Part shown: one piece after another, positions 24,254 through 32,723 of the stretch
Position numbering within the stretch: position 1 is the stretch's first letter
How the letters are laid out: every line of letters starts with the position of its first letter
Assembly (NCBI RefSeq): GCF_042683045.1
Contig: NZ_JBHUIT010000031.1
Location: 1-64,000 of the forward strand
DNA from: Luteolibacter algae
GTDB lineage: Bacteria > Verrucomicrobiota > Verrucomicrobiia > Verrucomicrobiales > Akkermansiaceae
DNA: 64,000 nucleotides
Direction of reading: 5' to 3'
Notes under the pieces: model-generated
What the model was told of the DNA's origin: nothing
What the model saw: only the letters and a program-made list of their open reading frames with translations
The model's database searches: none
Made by a program: the position numbers and the translations under genes

Positions 24254-24763
24254 ATGGATGATGCCGCCATGACGATTGCCGAGTTGAATGGGATGGAGGA
24301 GGAGGCTTTTTTCAATAAGTTCGGCGAGATTTACGGAGATTTCGACTGGGTGGCCGATGCCGCGCTGGATGGGAGGCCTTACAAGTCCTTTGACGAGCTT
24401 GCGACTTTGATGCGAGAGACTGTGGATTCTGCCAGCGAAAGGGATCGTCTGGCCCTATTGGCGGAATGGCCGGAGCTCTCGATAGACGGGAAAAATCTAT
24501 CCGGTCTGGCTCTGGATGAATGGAAAGAAATCGGAATGGATCGTCTTGATTCCGGGGAGGCGGAGCTCTTTGAGGGCCTGAACGAAGCCTATCGTGGAAT
24601 GCTGGGAATTCCGTTCGTGAAGTGTCTGATCGGGGAGACGAAGGTAAGCGTTCTCAGGAGTTTTGGAGAGCGGCTGCTCAACAGTCGTGAAAAGGAGATT
24701 CAGACGGCTTTTATGGAAATCCATCACACAGCGAGACAGCGTATTTTGCGAATCGCGGAATAA
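24254..24763 (+). CDS. UraD (OHCU decarboxylase)-fold protein lacking the catalytic His
   Basis: The 169-residue protein resembles 2-oxo-4-hydroxy-4-carboxy-5-ureidoimidazoline decarboxylase of purine catabolism. The pattern is visible: an ELNGMEEEAFFNKFGEIYGD start, the RPYKSFDEL motif (about 42-50), then LNEAYRGMLGIPFVKCL (about 117-133), and a C-terminal helix with E..TAFMEIHHTARQRI. The catalytic His of the family sits in a HPDL motif; here the matching place reads EWPEL (about 80-84), and the S..EQ motif reads ALDEW. It is thus likely inactive for the OHCU reaction or does something else. No uricase, allantoinase or other urate gene is nearby. An ATG at 24269 is an alternative start. Confidence 0.62.
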   Translation: MDDAAMTIAELNGMEEEAFFNKFGEIYGDFDWVADAALDGRPYKSFDELATLMRETVDSASERDRLALLAEWPELSIDGKNLSGLALDEWKEIGMDRLDSGEAELFEGLNEAYRGMLGIPFVKCLIGETKVSVLRSFGERLLNSREKEIQTAFMEIHHTARQRILRIAE

Positions 24764-24872
24764 GTGCCTGCCGCTGGATCGGCTGTTTTTCTCAAATAGG
24801 AGTTGCTTATTCGGCGTGTTGGGGGCATTTTTTCGACGAAACCTGACAAAACAAGGTAATATACTAAGGATT

Positions 24873-26648
24873 ATGCTTCCCGACAGTTCACCGTTCACTC
24901 TAGACCAGCGCAAGGCGTTGGATTCGTTGCTTGCTGGATTTGATGTGCTTCAGCGCGGATGGCTCAGCGGATTTCTTGCCGCCGGCTCAGCTGCAGTGAT
25001 ATCAGCGCCTTCAGGTGCTTCCGCGTCCGCAGGGAAGCTAACCGTTCTCTATGGAACGGAGAGCGGCAATTCCGAGGAGTTGGCAGATAGGGCAGTAAAG
25101 GAAGCGAAGAAAAAAGGTTTCAAAGCCGTGATGAAAAACATGGCGGATATCTCTCCTGCGGATCTGGCGAAGGTGGAGAATCTTCTGGTGATCGTTTCAA
25201 CATGGGGAGATGGAGAAGCACCGGAAACTGCCGTCTCTTTCCACAAATCCTTCATGTCGGAAGGTTTTGATCTCACCGGTGTAAAATTTTCCGTATGTGC
25301 GTTGGGTGATACTTCCTACGAGAAATTCTGCGAAATCGGGAAACAGTTCGATGCGCGTCTCGAGCAGCTCGGCGCGAGCCGCGTAGCGCCAAGGGTTGAC
25401 TGCGATGTTGATTATGAAGACTCCTACAATGAGTGGTTTGGCGCAGCGATGACCGCTCTCGCACCGGCGGCCCCGGCTTCTGTCTCCACGGCAGCCCCGG
25501 CCACGTTTGCTCCCGCAACCACGGAATACGGGAAGAAAAATCCGTTTCCGGCTGAGGTGATCGATAATGTATTGCTCAATGGCGAGGGTTCATCAAAGGA
25601 AACCATCCACGCAGAGTTCAGCCTGGAAGGTAGCGGGCTCGTTTATGAGCCTGGTGATGCCCTTGCCGTTCTCCCTACGAACTGTGCGAGAATGGTCGAG
25701 GAAATCCTGGATGCCGCGAAGCTGAAAGGAACTGAGGAGGTGGAGGTCAAAGGCCTGGGCAAGCGGCAGCTGGCAGTCGCCCTGGCGGATGATTATGATA
25801 TCACCGCTCTCTCCAAGGCTGTGCTCAAGAAGCTTGCCGAGGCAACGGGTTCGGAGAAATTGAATGCGTTGCTTGCTGATGGTGCGAAAGATCAACTGCG
25901 CGAATATATCGAGGGACGCGAGATCATCGATGCGATTGAGGATTTCGCCCCCACGGGGCTCTCCGCCCAAGCACTGGCTGGCATTCTTCGCAAATTGCCG
26001 GTGCGGCTTTATTCCATCGCTTCCAGCCCGCTGGCCCACCCGGATGAGGTTCACCTCACGGTTGCAGCCGTCCGATACGAGAGCCATGGAAGAATTCGAA
26101 AAGGGGTGTGTTCCACCTTCCTCGCTGACGTTGCCAAAACCGGTGAGTCGGTGCCTGTCTTCGTCCAGCCGAACAAGAACTTCCGTTTGCCGGCGGATCA
26201 CAATACTCCGATAATTATGGTCGGGCCGGGCACAGGGGTTGCGCCGTTCCGTTCCTTCGTCGAGCACCGGGCCGCTCTTGGAGCTCCAGGAAAGAGCTGG
26301 TTGTTCTTTGGTGACCAGCATTACACATATGATTTCCTCTATCAGCTCGAATGGCAGGGTTACCTGAAGGATGGTGCGCTGACCAAGCTGGATCTGGCAT
26401 TTTCCAGAGATCAGCCGGAGAAGGTCTATGTGCAGGACAAAATGCTTGAGAAGGGCGAGGAGCTTTATGCCTGGCTCGAGGAAGGGGCTCACTTCTATGT
26501 CTGTGGAGACGCAAGCCGCATGGCGGCAGATGTTCACGAGGCATTGATTGGCGTCGTCCAGAATTTCGGGGCGAAGTCCCGTGAGGAGGCTGAGCTGTAT
26601 GTTGAGAATTTGAAGAAGAGCAAAAGATATCAGCGTGACGTCTACTAG
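24873..26648 (+). CDS. cysJ: Sulfite reductase [NADPH] flavoprotein alpha subunit
   Basis: The 591-residue diflavin reductase passes electrons from NADPH through FAD and FMN to the CysI hemoprotein. I start at the ATG preceded by AAGGA, which gives MLPDSSPFTLDQRKAL. An FMN-binding flavodoxin domain (about 55-195) begins LTVLYGTESGNSEELADRAV. After an Ala/Pro linker comes the FAD domain with RLYSIASSPL, then GVCSTFLADV, and the NADPH domain with IIMVGPGTGVAPFRSF (about 447-462); the C-terminus ends in an aromatic Tyr as in the family. It is 42 bp upstream of cysI and heads the cys operon. Confidence 0.94.
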   Translation: MLPDSSPFTLDQRKALDSLLAGFDVLQRGWLSGFLAAGSAAVISAPSGASASAGKLTVLYGTESGNSEELADRAVKEAKKKGFKAVMKNMADISPADLAKVENLLVIVSTWGDGEAPETAVSFHKSFMSEGFDLTGVKFSVCALGDTSYEKFCEIGKQFDARLEQLGASRVAPRVDCDVDYEDSYNEWFGAAMTALAPAAPASVSTAAPATFAPATTEYGKKNPFPAEVIDNVLLNGEGSSKETIHAEFSLEGSGLVYEPGDALAVLPTNCARMVEEILDAAKLKGTEEVEVKGLGKRQLAVALADDYDITALSKAVLKKLAEATGSEKLNALLADGAKDQLREYIEGREIIDAIEDFAPTGLSAQALAGILRKLPVRLYSIASSPLAHPDEVHLTVAAVRYESHGRIRKGVCSTFLADVAKTGESVPVFVQPNKNFRLPADHNTPIIMVGPGTGVAPFRSFVEHRAALGAPGKSWLFFGDQHYTYDFLYQLEWQGYLKDGALTKLDLAFSRDQPEKVYVQDKMLEKGEELYAWLEEGAHFYVCGDASRMAADVHEALIGVVQNFGAKSREEAELYVENLKKSKRYQRDVY

Positions 26649-26690
26649 GACACCCGATTCCAAAACAAGAACATCTAAGGAAATTTTATT

Positions 26691-28406
26691 ATGGCTGAGC
26701 AAAAATTAGCAGCAAACGAAGGTATCAAGATCCGTAGCAATTACCTACGCGGGACGATCAAGGAAGGTCTTGCCGACCTCTCTACCGGCTCCATGAGCGA
26801 GGACGATCAGCAGTTGCTGAAATTCCACGGAACCTATCAGCAGGATGATCGGGATCTGCGCCCGGCGCGCCGGAAGCACAAGCTCGAGAAAGCATATTCG
26901 TTTATGATCCGCATCCGCGTCCCCGGTGGTGTGGCAACCCCTGAGCAGTGGCTGGAGACGGATCGGCTTGCGACACAGTTCGCCAATGGGACGATCAAAT
27001 TGACGACCCGCCAGGCCTTCCAGTTTCACGGCATCATCAAGTCCAACCTCAAGCGCACCATTGCGGAAATCAACCAAGCTGCAATGGACACCATTGCCGC
27101 ATGCGGAGATGTGAACCGTAATGTCATGTGCAATCCCAATCCTTATCTCTCCTCGATCCACGGCGAGGTGCTGAAGATTTCGCAGGATATTTCCAATCAT
27201 CTCACCCCGCAGACACGTGCCTACCACGAAATCTGGCTGGACGGAGAAAAAGTGGAAAGCAGCGAGGATGTGGTGGAGCCGATCTATGGGAAAACCTACC
27301 TGCCCCGTAAGTTCAAAATCACAGTCGCAGTGCCGCCGTCCAATGATGTGGATGTTTTCGCAAACTGCCTTTCTTTCATCGCAATCGTTGAGTCCGGCAA
27401 GCTCGTCGGCTTCAATGTGAGCGTCGGTGGAGGCATGGGGATGACCCATGGTTCGGAGGAGACCTACCCGCGGCTTGCGGATGTCATCGGCTTCTGCACC
27501 GTTGAGCAGGCGCAGGACGTGGCGGAAAAAGTCGTGATGGTCCAGCGGGATTACGGGGATCGCACGGAGCGGAAGCACGCCCGTCTGAAATATACTGTCG
27601 ATGACCACGGGCCGGATTGGTTTCTTGCGAAACTCAACGAGTATCTAGGCTACGAGCTGGGTCCTGTCCGCGATTATGTTTTTGAGGATAATGGAGACCG
27701 TTACGGCTGGGTGGAAGGGATCAATGGCAAGCACAATCTCACCCTGTTTATCCAAGGTGGGCGCGTCCTTGATACACCGACTTATCCGATGCGCACCGGC
27801 CTCCGTGAGATTGCGAAGATTCATGATGGCGATTTCCGTCTGACCGCAAACCAGAATCTGATGATTGCCAATGTCTCGCCGGAAAAGCGGCCGGAGATTG
27901 AAAAACTTCTGGAACAATACGGAATGAAGGACAGCCACCTCCAGAGTGGTCTGCGTCTCAATTCCCTGGCATGCGTGGCCCTTCCTACCTGCGGTCTCTC
28001 TCTTGCTGAAGCCGAGCGCTATCTGCCGAGTTTGCTCAGCGAGCTCGAAGAAGTCCTCGAAGAGGCTGGCCTGCGCCATGATGCAATCACAATAAGAATG
28101 ACCGGCTGCCCGAATGGCTGCGCCCGTCCATATATCTCGGAGATCGGCTTCGTAGGACGCTCCCCCGGTTGCTACAATGTGTATCTGGGTGGCGGATTTG
28201 CCGGGCAAAGGCTCTCGAAGATGTATCGTGAGAATTTCCCTGGTGAGAAGATCAAAGAGCTACTCGCCCCGATCATTCATCATTATGCCAAAGAGCGCAA
28301 TGATGGCGAGCGCTTCGGTGATTTCTGCATCCGTGCCGGCTATGTCGCAGCGACAGAGCAAGGCAAAGATTTCCACAAGAATATCAAAGATGAAGCGCGT
28401 GCCTGA
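26691..28406 (+). CDS. cysI: Sulfite reductase hemoprotein beta subunit
   Basis: The 571-residue enzyme reduces sulfite to sulfide by six electrons, using coupled siroheme and a [4Fe-4S] cluster. The cluster ligands are seen in CVALPTCGLSLAEAERYLP (about 427-445) and TGCPNGCARPYISEIGFVG (about 470-488), the same spacing as in E. coli CysI. Length is almost identical to the E. coli protein (570). The pairing with cysJ directly upstream indicates the NADPH-dependent assimilatory type rather than a ferredoxin enzyme or nitrite reductase. Confidence 0.95.
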   Translation: MAEQKLAANEGIKIRSNYLRGTIKEGLADLSTGSMSEDDQQLLKFHGTYQQDDRDLRPARRKHKLEKAYSFMIRIRVPGGVATPEQWLETDRLATQFANGTIKLTTRQAFQFHGIIKSNLKRTIAEINQAAMDTIAACGDVNRNVMCNPNPYLSSIHGEVLKISQDISNHLTPQTRAYHEIWLDGEKVESSEDVVEPIYGKTYLPRKFKITVAVPPSNDVDVFANCLSFIAIVESGKLVGFNVSVGGGMGMTHGSEETYPRLADVIGFCTVEQAQDVAEKVVMVQRDYGDRTERKHARLKYTVDDHGPDWFLAKLNEYLGYELGPVRDYVFEDNGDRYGWVEGINGKHNLTLFIQGGRVLDTPTYPMRTGLREIAKIHDGDFRLTANQNLMIANVSPEKRPEIEKLLEQYGMKDSHLQSGLRLNSLACVALPTCGLSLAEAERYLPSLLSELEEVLEEAGLRHDAITIRMTGCPNGCARPYISEIGFVGRSPGCYNVYLGGGFAGQRLSKMYRENFPGEKIKELLAPIIHHYAKERNDGERFGDFCIRAGYVAATEQGKDFHKNIKDEARA

Positions 28407-28452
28407 GCTTGTCTCAAGCGTCGCTTCATGGAAGCAACAAAAAGGTAAAATC

Positions 28453-29193
28453 ATGGAAGCGTTGAAAACCGTCCAACCACACGACCGTCCAGTGGATGCT
28501 GCCGGCCTCTCCGAGGAGCTGGCGGGCCTGCGTGCCGGTGAAAGACTGGAGCTGCTTTATGAACGGCTGGGCAGCCGCCTTGTCGCCAGCACCAGTTTTG
28601 GCCTGCAGGCAGCTGTGATGTTGAAATTGCTGCACGATCATGCCCCGAAGGTGCCCGTGATTTCCATCGATACCGGGTTTCTCTTCCCGGAGACCTATCG
28701 CTACGCCGAAAAGCTCATGGAAATGTTCCCCCTGGATTATCGGATCTATCATCCGAAGATTTCTGCCGCCCGCATGCAGGCGCTGTGGGGAAATCTTTGG
28801 GAGGAGGGGCCGGAAGGAGCCGAGAAATATGGGATCATCACGAAGGTTGAGCCGATGAATCGCGCGATCAGTGAAATTGGCGGCGATGTATGGATCAGCG
28901 GCTTACGCCGCGCACAATCCGAGACCCGTCAGGATCGTCCCTTCGCGGAACAACAGAAAAAGACACTCAAGGTTTACCCGATTCTCGATTGGGCGGATGC
29001 CCAGGTGGATATTTTCTATCATCAGGGAGAAATTCCCCATCACCCGCTTGCCGCCCAGGGGTATGTCACAATGGGAGATTGGCACAGCACCCGCCCATCG
29101 CTGGATGGCACCGGAAACGGCACGCGTTTCGACGGACAGAAATATGAGTGCGGCTTGCATGAAGCTTCCGGAACTTCCGATTTCCAGATCTAA
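28453..29193 (+). CDS. cysH: Phosphoadenylyl-sulfate reductase (thioredoxin-dependent)
   Basis: The 246-residue enzyme reduces PAPS to sulfite. The start chosen gives MEALKTVQPHD; a longer frame would overlap the cysI end. Motifs are STSFGLQAAVMLKLL (about 48-62), SIDTGFLFPET, WISGLRRAQSETR (about 149-161), and the catalytic YECGLHE at the end (Cys about 236). The CC...CxxC cysteines that bind an Fe-S cluster in APS reductases are absent, so this is the PAPS-specific, cluster-free form. It lies between cysI and cysK. The sulfate-activating genes (cysD, cysN, cysC) are not in the window. Confidence 0.93.
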   Translation: MEALKTVQPHDRPVDAAGLSEELAGLRAGERLELLYERLGSRLVASTSFGLQAAVMLKLLHDHAPKVPVISIDTGFLFPETYRYAEKLMEMFPLDYRIYHPKISAARMQALWGNLWEEGPEGAEKYGIITKVEPMNRAISEIGGDVWISGLRRAQSETRQDRPFAEQQKKTLKVYPILDWADAQVDIFYHQGEIPHHPLAAQGYVTMGDWHSTRPSLDGTGNGTRFDGQKYECGLHEASGTSDFQI

Positions 29194-29243
29194 TTTCCTC
29201 TGTATACTTCGCGACGAATACCAAACCTAAATACAACATATCT

Positions 29244-30203
29244 ATGAGCATTTCAGACAGCATGGTTTCAACCATTGGTAATACGCCTCTTATTCGCCTC
29301 AATCACGTCACCAAGGGCCTGGAGGCCGAAATCTGCGTGAAGGCGGAATTTTTTAATCCACTCTTCAGCGTTAAGGACCGTATCGGAAAGTATATGATCG
29401 AGGCTGGAGAGCGCGACGGCCTTCTCAAGCCCGGCGGGCTGATTATCGAGCCGACTTCCGGCAATACCGGTATCGCACTGGCTTTCGTGGCACGTGCCAA
29501 AGGCTACCGCTGCATTCTGACGATGCCGGAAAGCATGTCAATCGAGCGTCGCGTTCTGCTCAGGATGCTGGGGGCGGAAATCGTTCTGACACCCCGTGCC
29601 AAGGGTATGAACGGCGCGATCGCAATGGCTAAAAAACTCATTGCGGAAAATCCGGAAGCATTCGGACCCGGACAATTCGAGAACCCGGCAAATCCCCAGG
29701 CACACCGTGAAACTACTGCCGAAGAAATCTGGCGGGATACGGATGGGCAGATCGACGCATTCGTAGCAGGCGTGGGCACCGGCGGCACGATCACAGGAGT
29801 AGGGGAAGTGCTGAAAAGTCGCACGGATCTGAAGGTTTTTGCGGTAGAGCCGGCAAATAGTCCGGTCATTTCCGGCGGGGCGCCGGGTCCTCACATGATT
29901 CAGGGCATCGGTGCGGGATTCATCCCGGGAAATCTCAATGTCGATATCATTGATGAGACGATTCTCGTCAGCAACGAGGACGCCTTTGCCACCGCTCAAT
30001 CATTGGCACAGCAAGAGGGACTTCCGGCAGGTATTTCCACGGGCGCTAATGTTTGGGCGGCAATGCAGGTAGCCAAGCGGCCGGAGTTCAAAGGCAAACG
30101 GATCGTTACCGTTGGCTGCTCGTCCACAGAACGCTACCTCTCGACTCCACTGGCGGAGAAACTCCGTGAGGAAGTCTCTGCTTTGGAAACCCAGGACATT
30201 TAG
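29244..30203 (+). CDS. cysK: Cysteine synthase A
   Basis: The 319-residue PLP enzyme makes cysteine from O-acetylserine and sulfide. IGNTPLIRLN (11-20) opens the fold; the PLP lysine is in FSVKDRIGKYMIE (about 39-51), the substrate loop is EPTSGNTGIALAF (about 70-82), and the phosphate loop is GVGTGGTITGVGE (about 176-188). It completes the reductive branch begun by cysJIH, taking up the sulfide. Spacing of 50 bp from cysH fits one operon. Confidence 0.95.
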   Translation: MSISDSMVSTIGNTPLIRLNHVTKGLEAEICVKAEFFNPLFSVKDRIGKYMIEAGERDGLLKPGGLIIEPTSGNTGIALAFVARAKGYRCILTMPESMSIERRVLLRMLGAEIVLTPRAKGMNGAIAMAKKLIAENPEAFGPGQFENPANPQAHRETTAEEIWRDTDGQIDAFVAGVGTGGTITGVGEVLKSRTDLKVFAVEPANSPVISGGAPGPHMIQGIGAGFIPGNLNVDIIDETILVSNEDAFATAQSLAQQEGLPAGISTGANVWAAMQVAKRPEFKGKRIVTVGCSSTERYLSTPLAEKLREEVSALETQDI

Positions 30204-30250
30204 TCCGGCATCGACAAAAGCGGGGCTACTGTTAAAGTCCTTTGGAGAAT

Positions 30251-30859
30251 ATGAAATTACCCGTCACTTTAGCTTGGCTTGGAATGGCTGCGGTTGCTTT
30301 TGCAGCTCCCAAGTTTGCGATTGTTCGCGTCACCGATATCTACCGCAAGCTTCCCTCAACGGTTGCGATGCAGGAGGATATCCAGAAGCAAAGAAACGCA
30401 ATCATGGAAAACCAAAGGGCTGAACAGTTACGAGCTATCATCGTGGAACTTCAAGCCCTGCAAACCCAGCTCCAGGAGCAAAAGGACGAGATCGATTCTG
30501 AAGCCGGCACCAAGCTTGTGAGATCCTACGAAATCAAACGTCAGGAAGCTGAAACACTGCGCGAGGAGTTCGAGGAATTCCGTGCGGAGGAAGACAAGCG
30601 TATCAACAAAGAGATGGTAAGCGCGATGCGCGAATCTTTGGAGAAAATCACCACGGCTTCCGAACAGCTTGCGAAAGAAAGAAATCTGGATGCCGTATTT
30701 GACACATCGGGAAACAGCAATACGGGTTTACCATTCGTGCTGTATCATGGATCGGCACCCGATATCAGCGATGATGTGATGGAGCTCCTGGGAGAAAAAC
30801 CTCTTGAAGAATCTGTCACGCCATCTGCGGACTCCGCTGCAGCAGAACCCAAAGAATAG
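30251..30859 (+). CDS. OmpH/Skp-like periplasmic chaperone
   Basis: The 202-residue protein starts at the ATG after TTGGAGAAT and has a signal peptide ending AFAA. FAIVRVTDIYRKLPSTVA at about 21-38 matches the Skp N-terminal strand and helix. A long charged coiled coil spans about 40-140, followed by LDAVFDTSGNSNTGLPFVLY, the beta strand of the body. Skp holds unfolded outer-membrane proteins in the periplasm. A proline/acid-rich tail of about 25 residues follows. It is 11 bp upstream of the next membrane coiled-coil gene. Confidence 0.82.
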   Translation: MKLPVTLAWLGMAAVAFAAPKFAIVRVTDIYRKLPSTVAMQEDIQKQRNAIMENQRAEQLRAIIVELQALQTQLQEQKDEIDSEAGTKLVRSYEIKRQEAETLREEFEEFRAEEDKRINKEMVSAMRESLEKITTASEQLAKERNLDAVFDTSGNSNTGLPFVLYHGSAPDISDDVMELLGEKPLEESVTPSADSAAAEPKE

Positions 30860-30870
30860 AAAACAAGTTT

Positions 30871-31389
30871 ATGAGCCTTCAAGAAATTCTCCAAAACCAC
30901 TTTGTATGGGGGCTATTACTAGGCCTACTGATCGCCGGATTCATCCTGAAAAACGCCATTGGGACAAAGATGCAGCTCAAGCGGGAACTCCGCCGGGTGG
31001 AAGGGGAGATGCGCGACATGCAGTCCCATCTCAATACCCAGATGAAAATTACCGCCCAAGGCAATGATGCATTGACCAAGGAAGTCGAGGGATTGAAAAC
31101 CCAGAACGAGAATCTCCGGGTCAACCTGGCAGCGCTTCAGAATAAACCGGATAAAAACGAGCTTCGTCAGTTCCGTATGCAGGAGATGGCAATCAGCACA
31201 ATGCGGGAGCAGGCACCTGGTTTTGCCGGCGCCTGGGAGAAGGCGATGAGGCAAGCAGAAAGCGAGATGGAATCCGCGGAAAGCGGTTTCTCAAAGCTTG
31301 TTCGCAAAGTTGTTCCCAGCTTGGGCTATACCAGTGCCCGACCCACTGCAAGTGAGACGCAAGTCATTGACAATGAGTCTGATGCGTAA
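30871..31389 (+). CDS. Membrane-anchored coiled-coil protein
   Basis: The 172-residue protein has one N-terminal membrane helix (WGLLLGLLIAGFILKNAIG, about 13-31) and a coiled coil of about 60 residues (residues 40-100, e.g. LKTQNENLRVNLAALQ). There is no further domain that I recognise. It follows the Skp-like gene by 11 bp and is probably cotranscribed. An envelope-structural role is possible but not shown. Confidence 0.7.
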   Translation: MSLQEILQNHFVWGLLLGLLIAGFILKNAIGTKMQLKRELRRVEGEMRDMQSHLNTQMKITAQGNDALTKEVEGLKTQNENLRVNLAALQNKPDKNELRQFRMQEMAISTMREQAPGFAGAWEKAMRQAESEMESAESGFSKLVRKVVPSLGYTSARPTASETQVIDNESDA

Positions 31390-31470
31390 AAATACAATTT
31401 TTAACAATTCGCTGAAAGAGCTGCAAAAAGCTCCTACGTATTAAAAAGCGTTCAAACAAAAACAATTTCG

Positions 31471-31526
31471 GGGCGGCCACCGCTCAACGTCCGAGGGATA
31501 CCGAGGATTCGGAGCGACGGCGGCCC
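31471..31526 (+). ncRNA. Candidate structured RNA element
   Basis: This segment can fold into one rod-like hairpin of three stacked helices: GGCC/GGCC (31475-31478 with 31522-31525), CGCTC/GAGCG (31481-31485 with 31512-31516), and CCGA/TCGG inside. It lies in a 259-bp non-coding gap and is followed within 12 bases by a strong terminator, so a small transcript of about 100-130 bases is conceivable. I cannot match it to a known RNA family. Confidence 0.35.
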
Positions 31527-31536
31527 AAACAACTTC

Positions 31537-31573
31537 ACCTCGCGGCAGGGATTGGACCTTGCCGCGAGGTTTT
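31537..31573 (+). terminator. Strong intrinsic terminator
   Basis: A 14-bp stem (ACCTCGCGGCAGGG with CCTTGCCGCGAGGT, one G-T pair) closes a 6-base loop and is followed by TTTTCGTTT. It ends either the upstream Skp-like operon or a short separate transcript. Confidence 0.88.
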
Positions 31574-31648
31574 CGTTTCAATAAATCCGATTCCAGCTTC
31601 ATTCTGGGTTGATCAGAAAGCTGGATCGTCGATGTTTGGTTAGTTGCT

Positions 31649-31912
31649 ATGCTGAGTAAAAAAGAATTACTGGATTTACAGTTTATCGACGCCCGTGCGC
31701 GTTTGATCGATCTTGCCGCTTTTTTGGATCGGCTGGACCGACATACCGGGGAGGCTGATGCGAGGTTGGACTATTTCAAGGCGGCCCTACCCATTTTACA
31801 GGAAAGCCGCCCAGATCGCGCCAAAGCGGTTTTGGAGAAATTCTCGGACTTTTCCGCCAATCTTCCAGAAACGGCGCCTTTTCAGGGAGCTTCCGGAGCA
31901 CCGACCCACTAA
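31649..31912 (+). CDS. Small helical protein paired with the TatD-like hydrolase
   Basis: The 87-residue protein has no signal peptide or metal-binding motif. The core FIDARARLIDLAAFLDRLDR (residues 12-31) is a strongly amphipathic helix, followed by a second helical stretch around DYFKAALPILQESRPDRAKA. I do not recognise a named family. The gap to the TatD-like gene is 4 bp, so the two are very probably translated together, and it may be a partner protein of that hydrolase. Confidence 0.6.
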   Translation: MLSKKELLDLQFIDARARLIDLAAFLDRLDRHTGEADARLDYFKAALPILQESRPDRAKAVLEKFSDFSANLPETAPFQGASGAPTH

Positions 31913-31916
31913 TCCC

Positions 31917-32717
31917 ATGCGATATATCGAACCTCACGCCCACATGGTCAGCCGCACGACGGATGATTACGAGAAGCTCGCGCTAGCTGGTTGTGAAGCA
32001 TTGTGCGAGCCTGCGTTTTGGGCCGGATTTGACCGCTCATCAGCTGCTGGCTTTTACGATTATTTCCGGCAGCTTACCGAATACGAGCCGAAGAGGGCCG
32101 CCCGCTTTGGGATCAAACATTTTTGCTGGCTTTGTATTAACCCCAAGGAAGCTGATGACACCGGCTTTGCGCGGGAAGTGATGTCTCTTATTCCGGAGTT
32201 CATTCAGAAGGAAAGCGTGCTGGGGATAGGTGAAATAGGCCTCAATAAAAATACCAAAAGCGAGCTGAAGATTTTTGAGGAGCATGTCCAGATTGCTCTG
32301 GATTATGATCTTCCGATTCTGATCCATACTCCCCATCTGGAGGACAAGCTGAAGGGCACGAAGCTTATTCTTGATTGCCTGGCATCGTTTTCCGGACTGG
32401 ATCGTTCCAAAGTGATCATTGATCATGTGGAGGAGCACACCGTTTCCCATGTGATGGATGCCGGATATTGGGCGGGGATGACGCTCTATCCGGAAAGCAA
32501 GTGCACCCCCAGCCGGGCCATTGATATACTCGAAGTCTACGGCACAGAGCGTATTTGGATGAATTCCGCATGTGACTGGGGGGTTTCGGATCCACTGGCG
32601 GTTCCGAAATGTGCGTTGGAAATGCGCCGTCGGCGATACTCCGCAGAGCAGATCGAAAAGGTCGTCTACCAGAATCCGCTCGCCTTTTTAAAGCAGTCTT
32701 CCCGCTTCAAACTCTAA
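31917..32717 (+). CDS. TatD-like metal-dependent hydrolase (possibly EboB-type)
   Basis: The 266-residue TIM-barrel hydrolase has the N-terminal metal motif EPHAHMVSR (5-13), GIGEIGLNKN (about 102-111), HTPHLEDKLKG (about 139-149), DHVEEHTV (about 172-179) and a closing NSACDWGVSDP (about 216-226) with the last metal Asp. This arrangement fits the amidohydrolase/TatD superfamily, but the HLEDK and CDWGVSDP blocks are unlike housekeeping TatD and recall the TatD-like member of ebo clusters. No UbiA prenyltransferase or dehydroquinate-synthase-like ebo gene is next to it. The substrate is unknown. It starts 4 bp after a small partner gene. Confidence 0.78.
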   Translation: MRYIEPHAHMVSRTTDDYEKLALAGCEALCEPAFWAGFDRSSAAGFYDYFRQLTEYEPKRAARFGIKHFCWLCINPKEADDTGFAREVMSLIPEFIQKESVLGIGEIGLNKNTKSELKIFEEHVQIALDYDLPILIHTPHLEDKLKGTKLILDCLASFSGLDRSKVIIDHVEEHTVSHVMDAGYWAGMTLYPESKCTPSRAIDILEVYGTERIWMNSACDWGVSDPLAVPKCALEMRRRRYSAEQIEKVVYQNPLAFLKQSSRFKL

Positions 32718-32723
32718 GACCTC

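Noticed and set aside
25593..26702. Long antisense reading frame of 369 codons opposite cysJ
   Set aside because: It lies fully on the other strand of an intact, motif-complete cysJ and has no recognisable domain; GC-rich third positions create such frames.
31649..31912. EboA protein before the TatD-like gene
   Set aside because: EboA proteins are far longer and the sequence shows none of the EboA blocks I recall.
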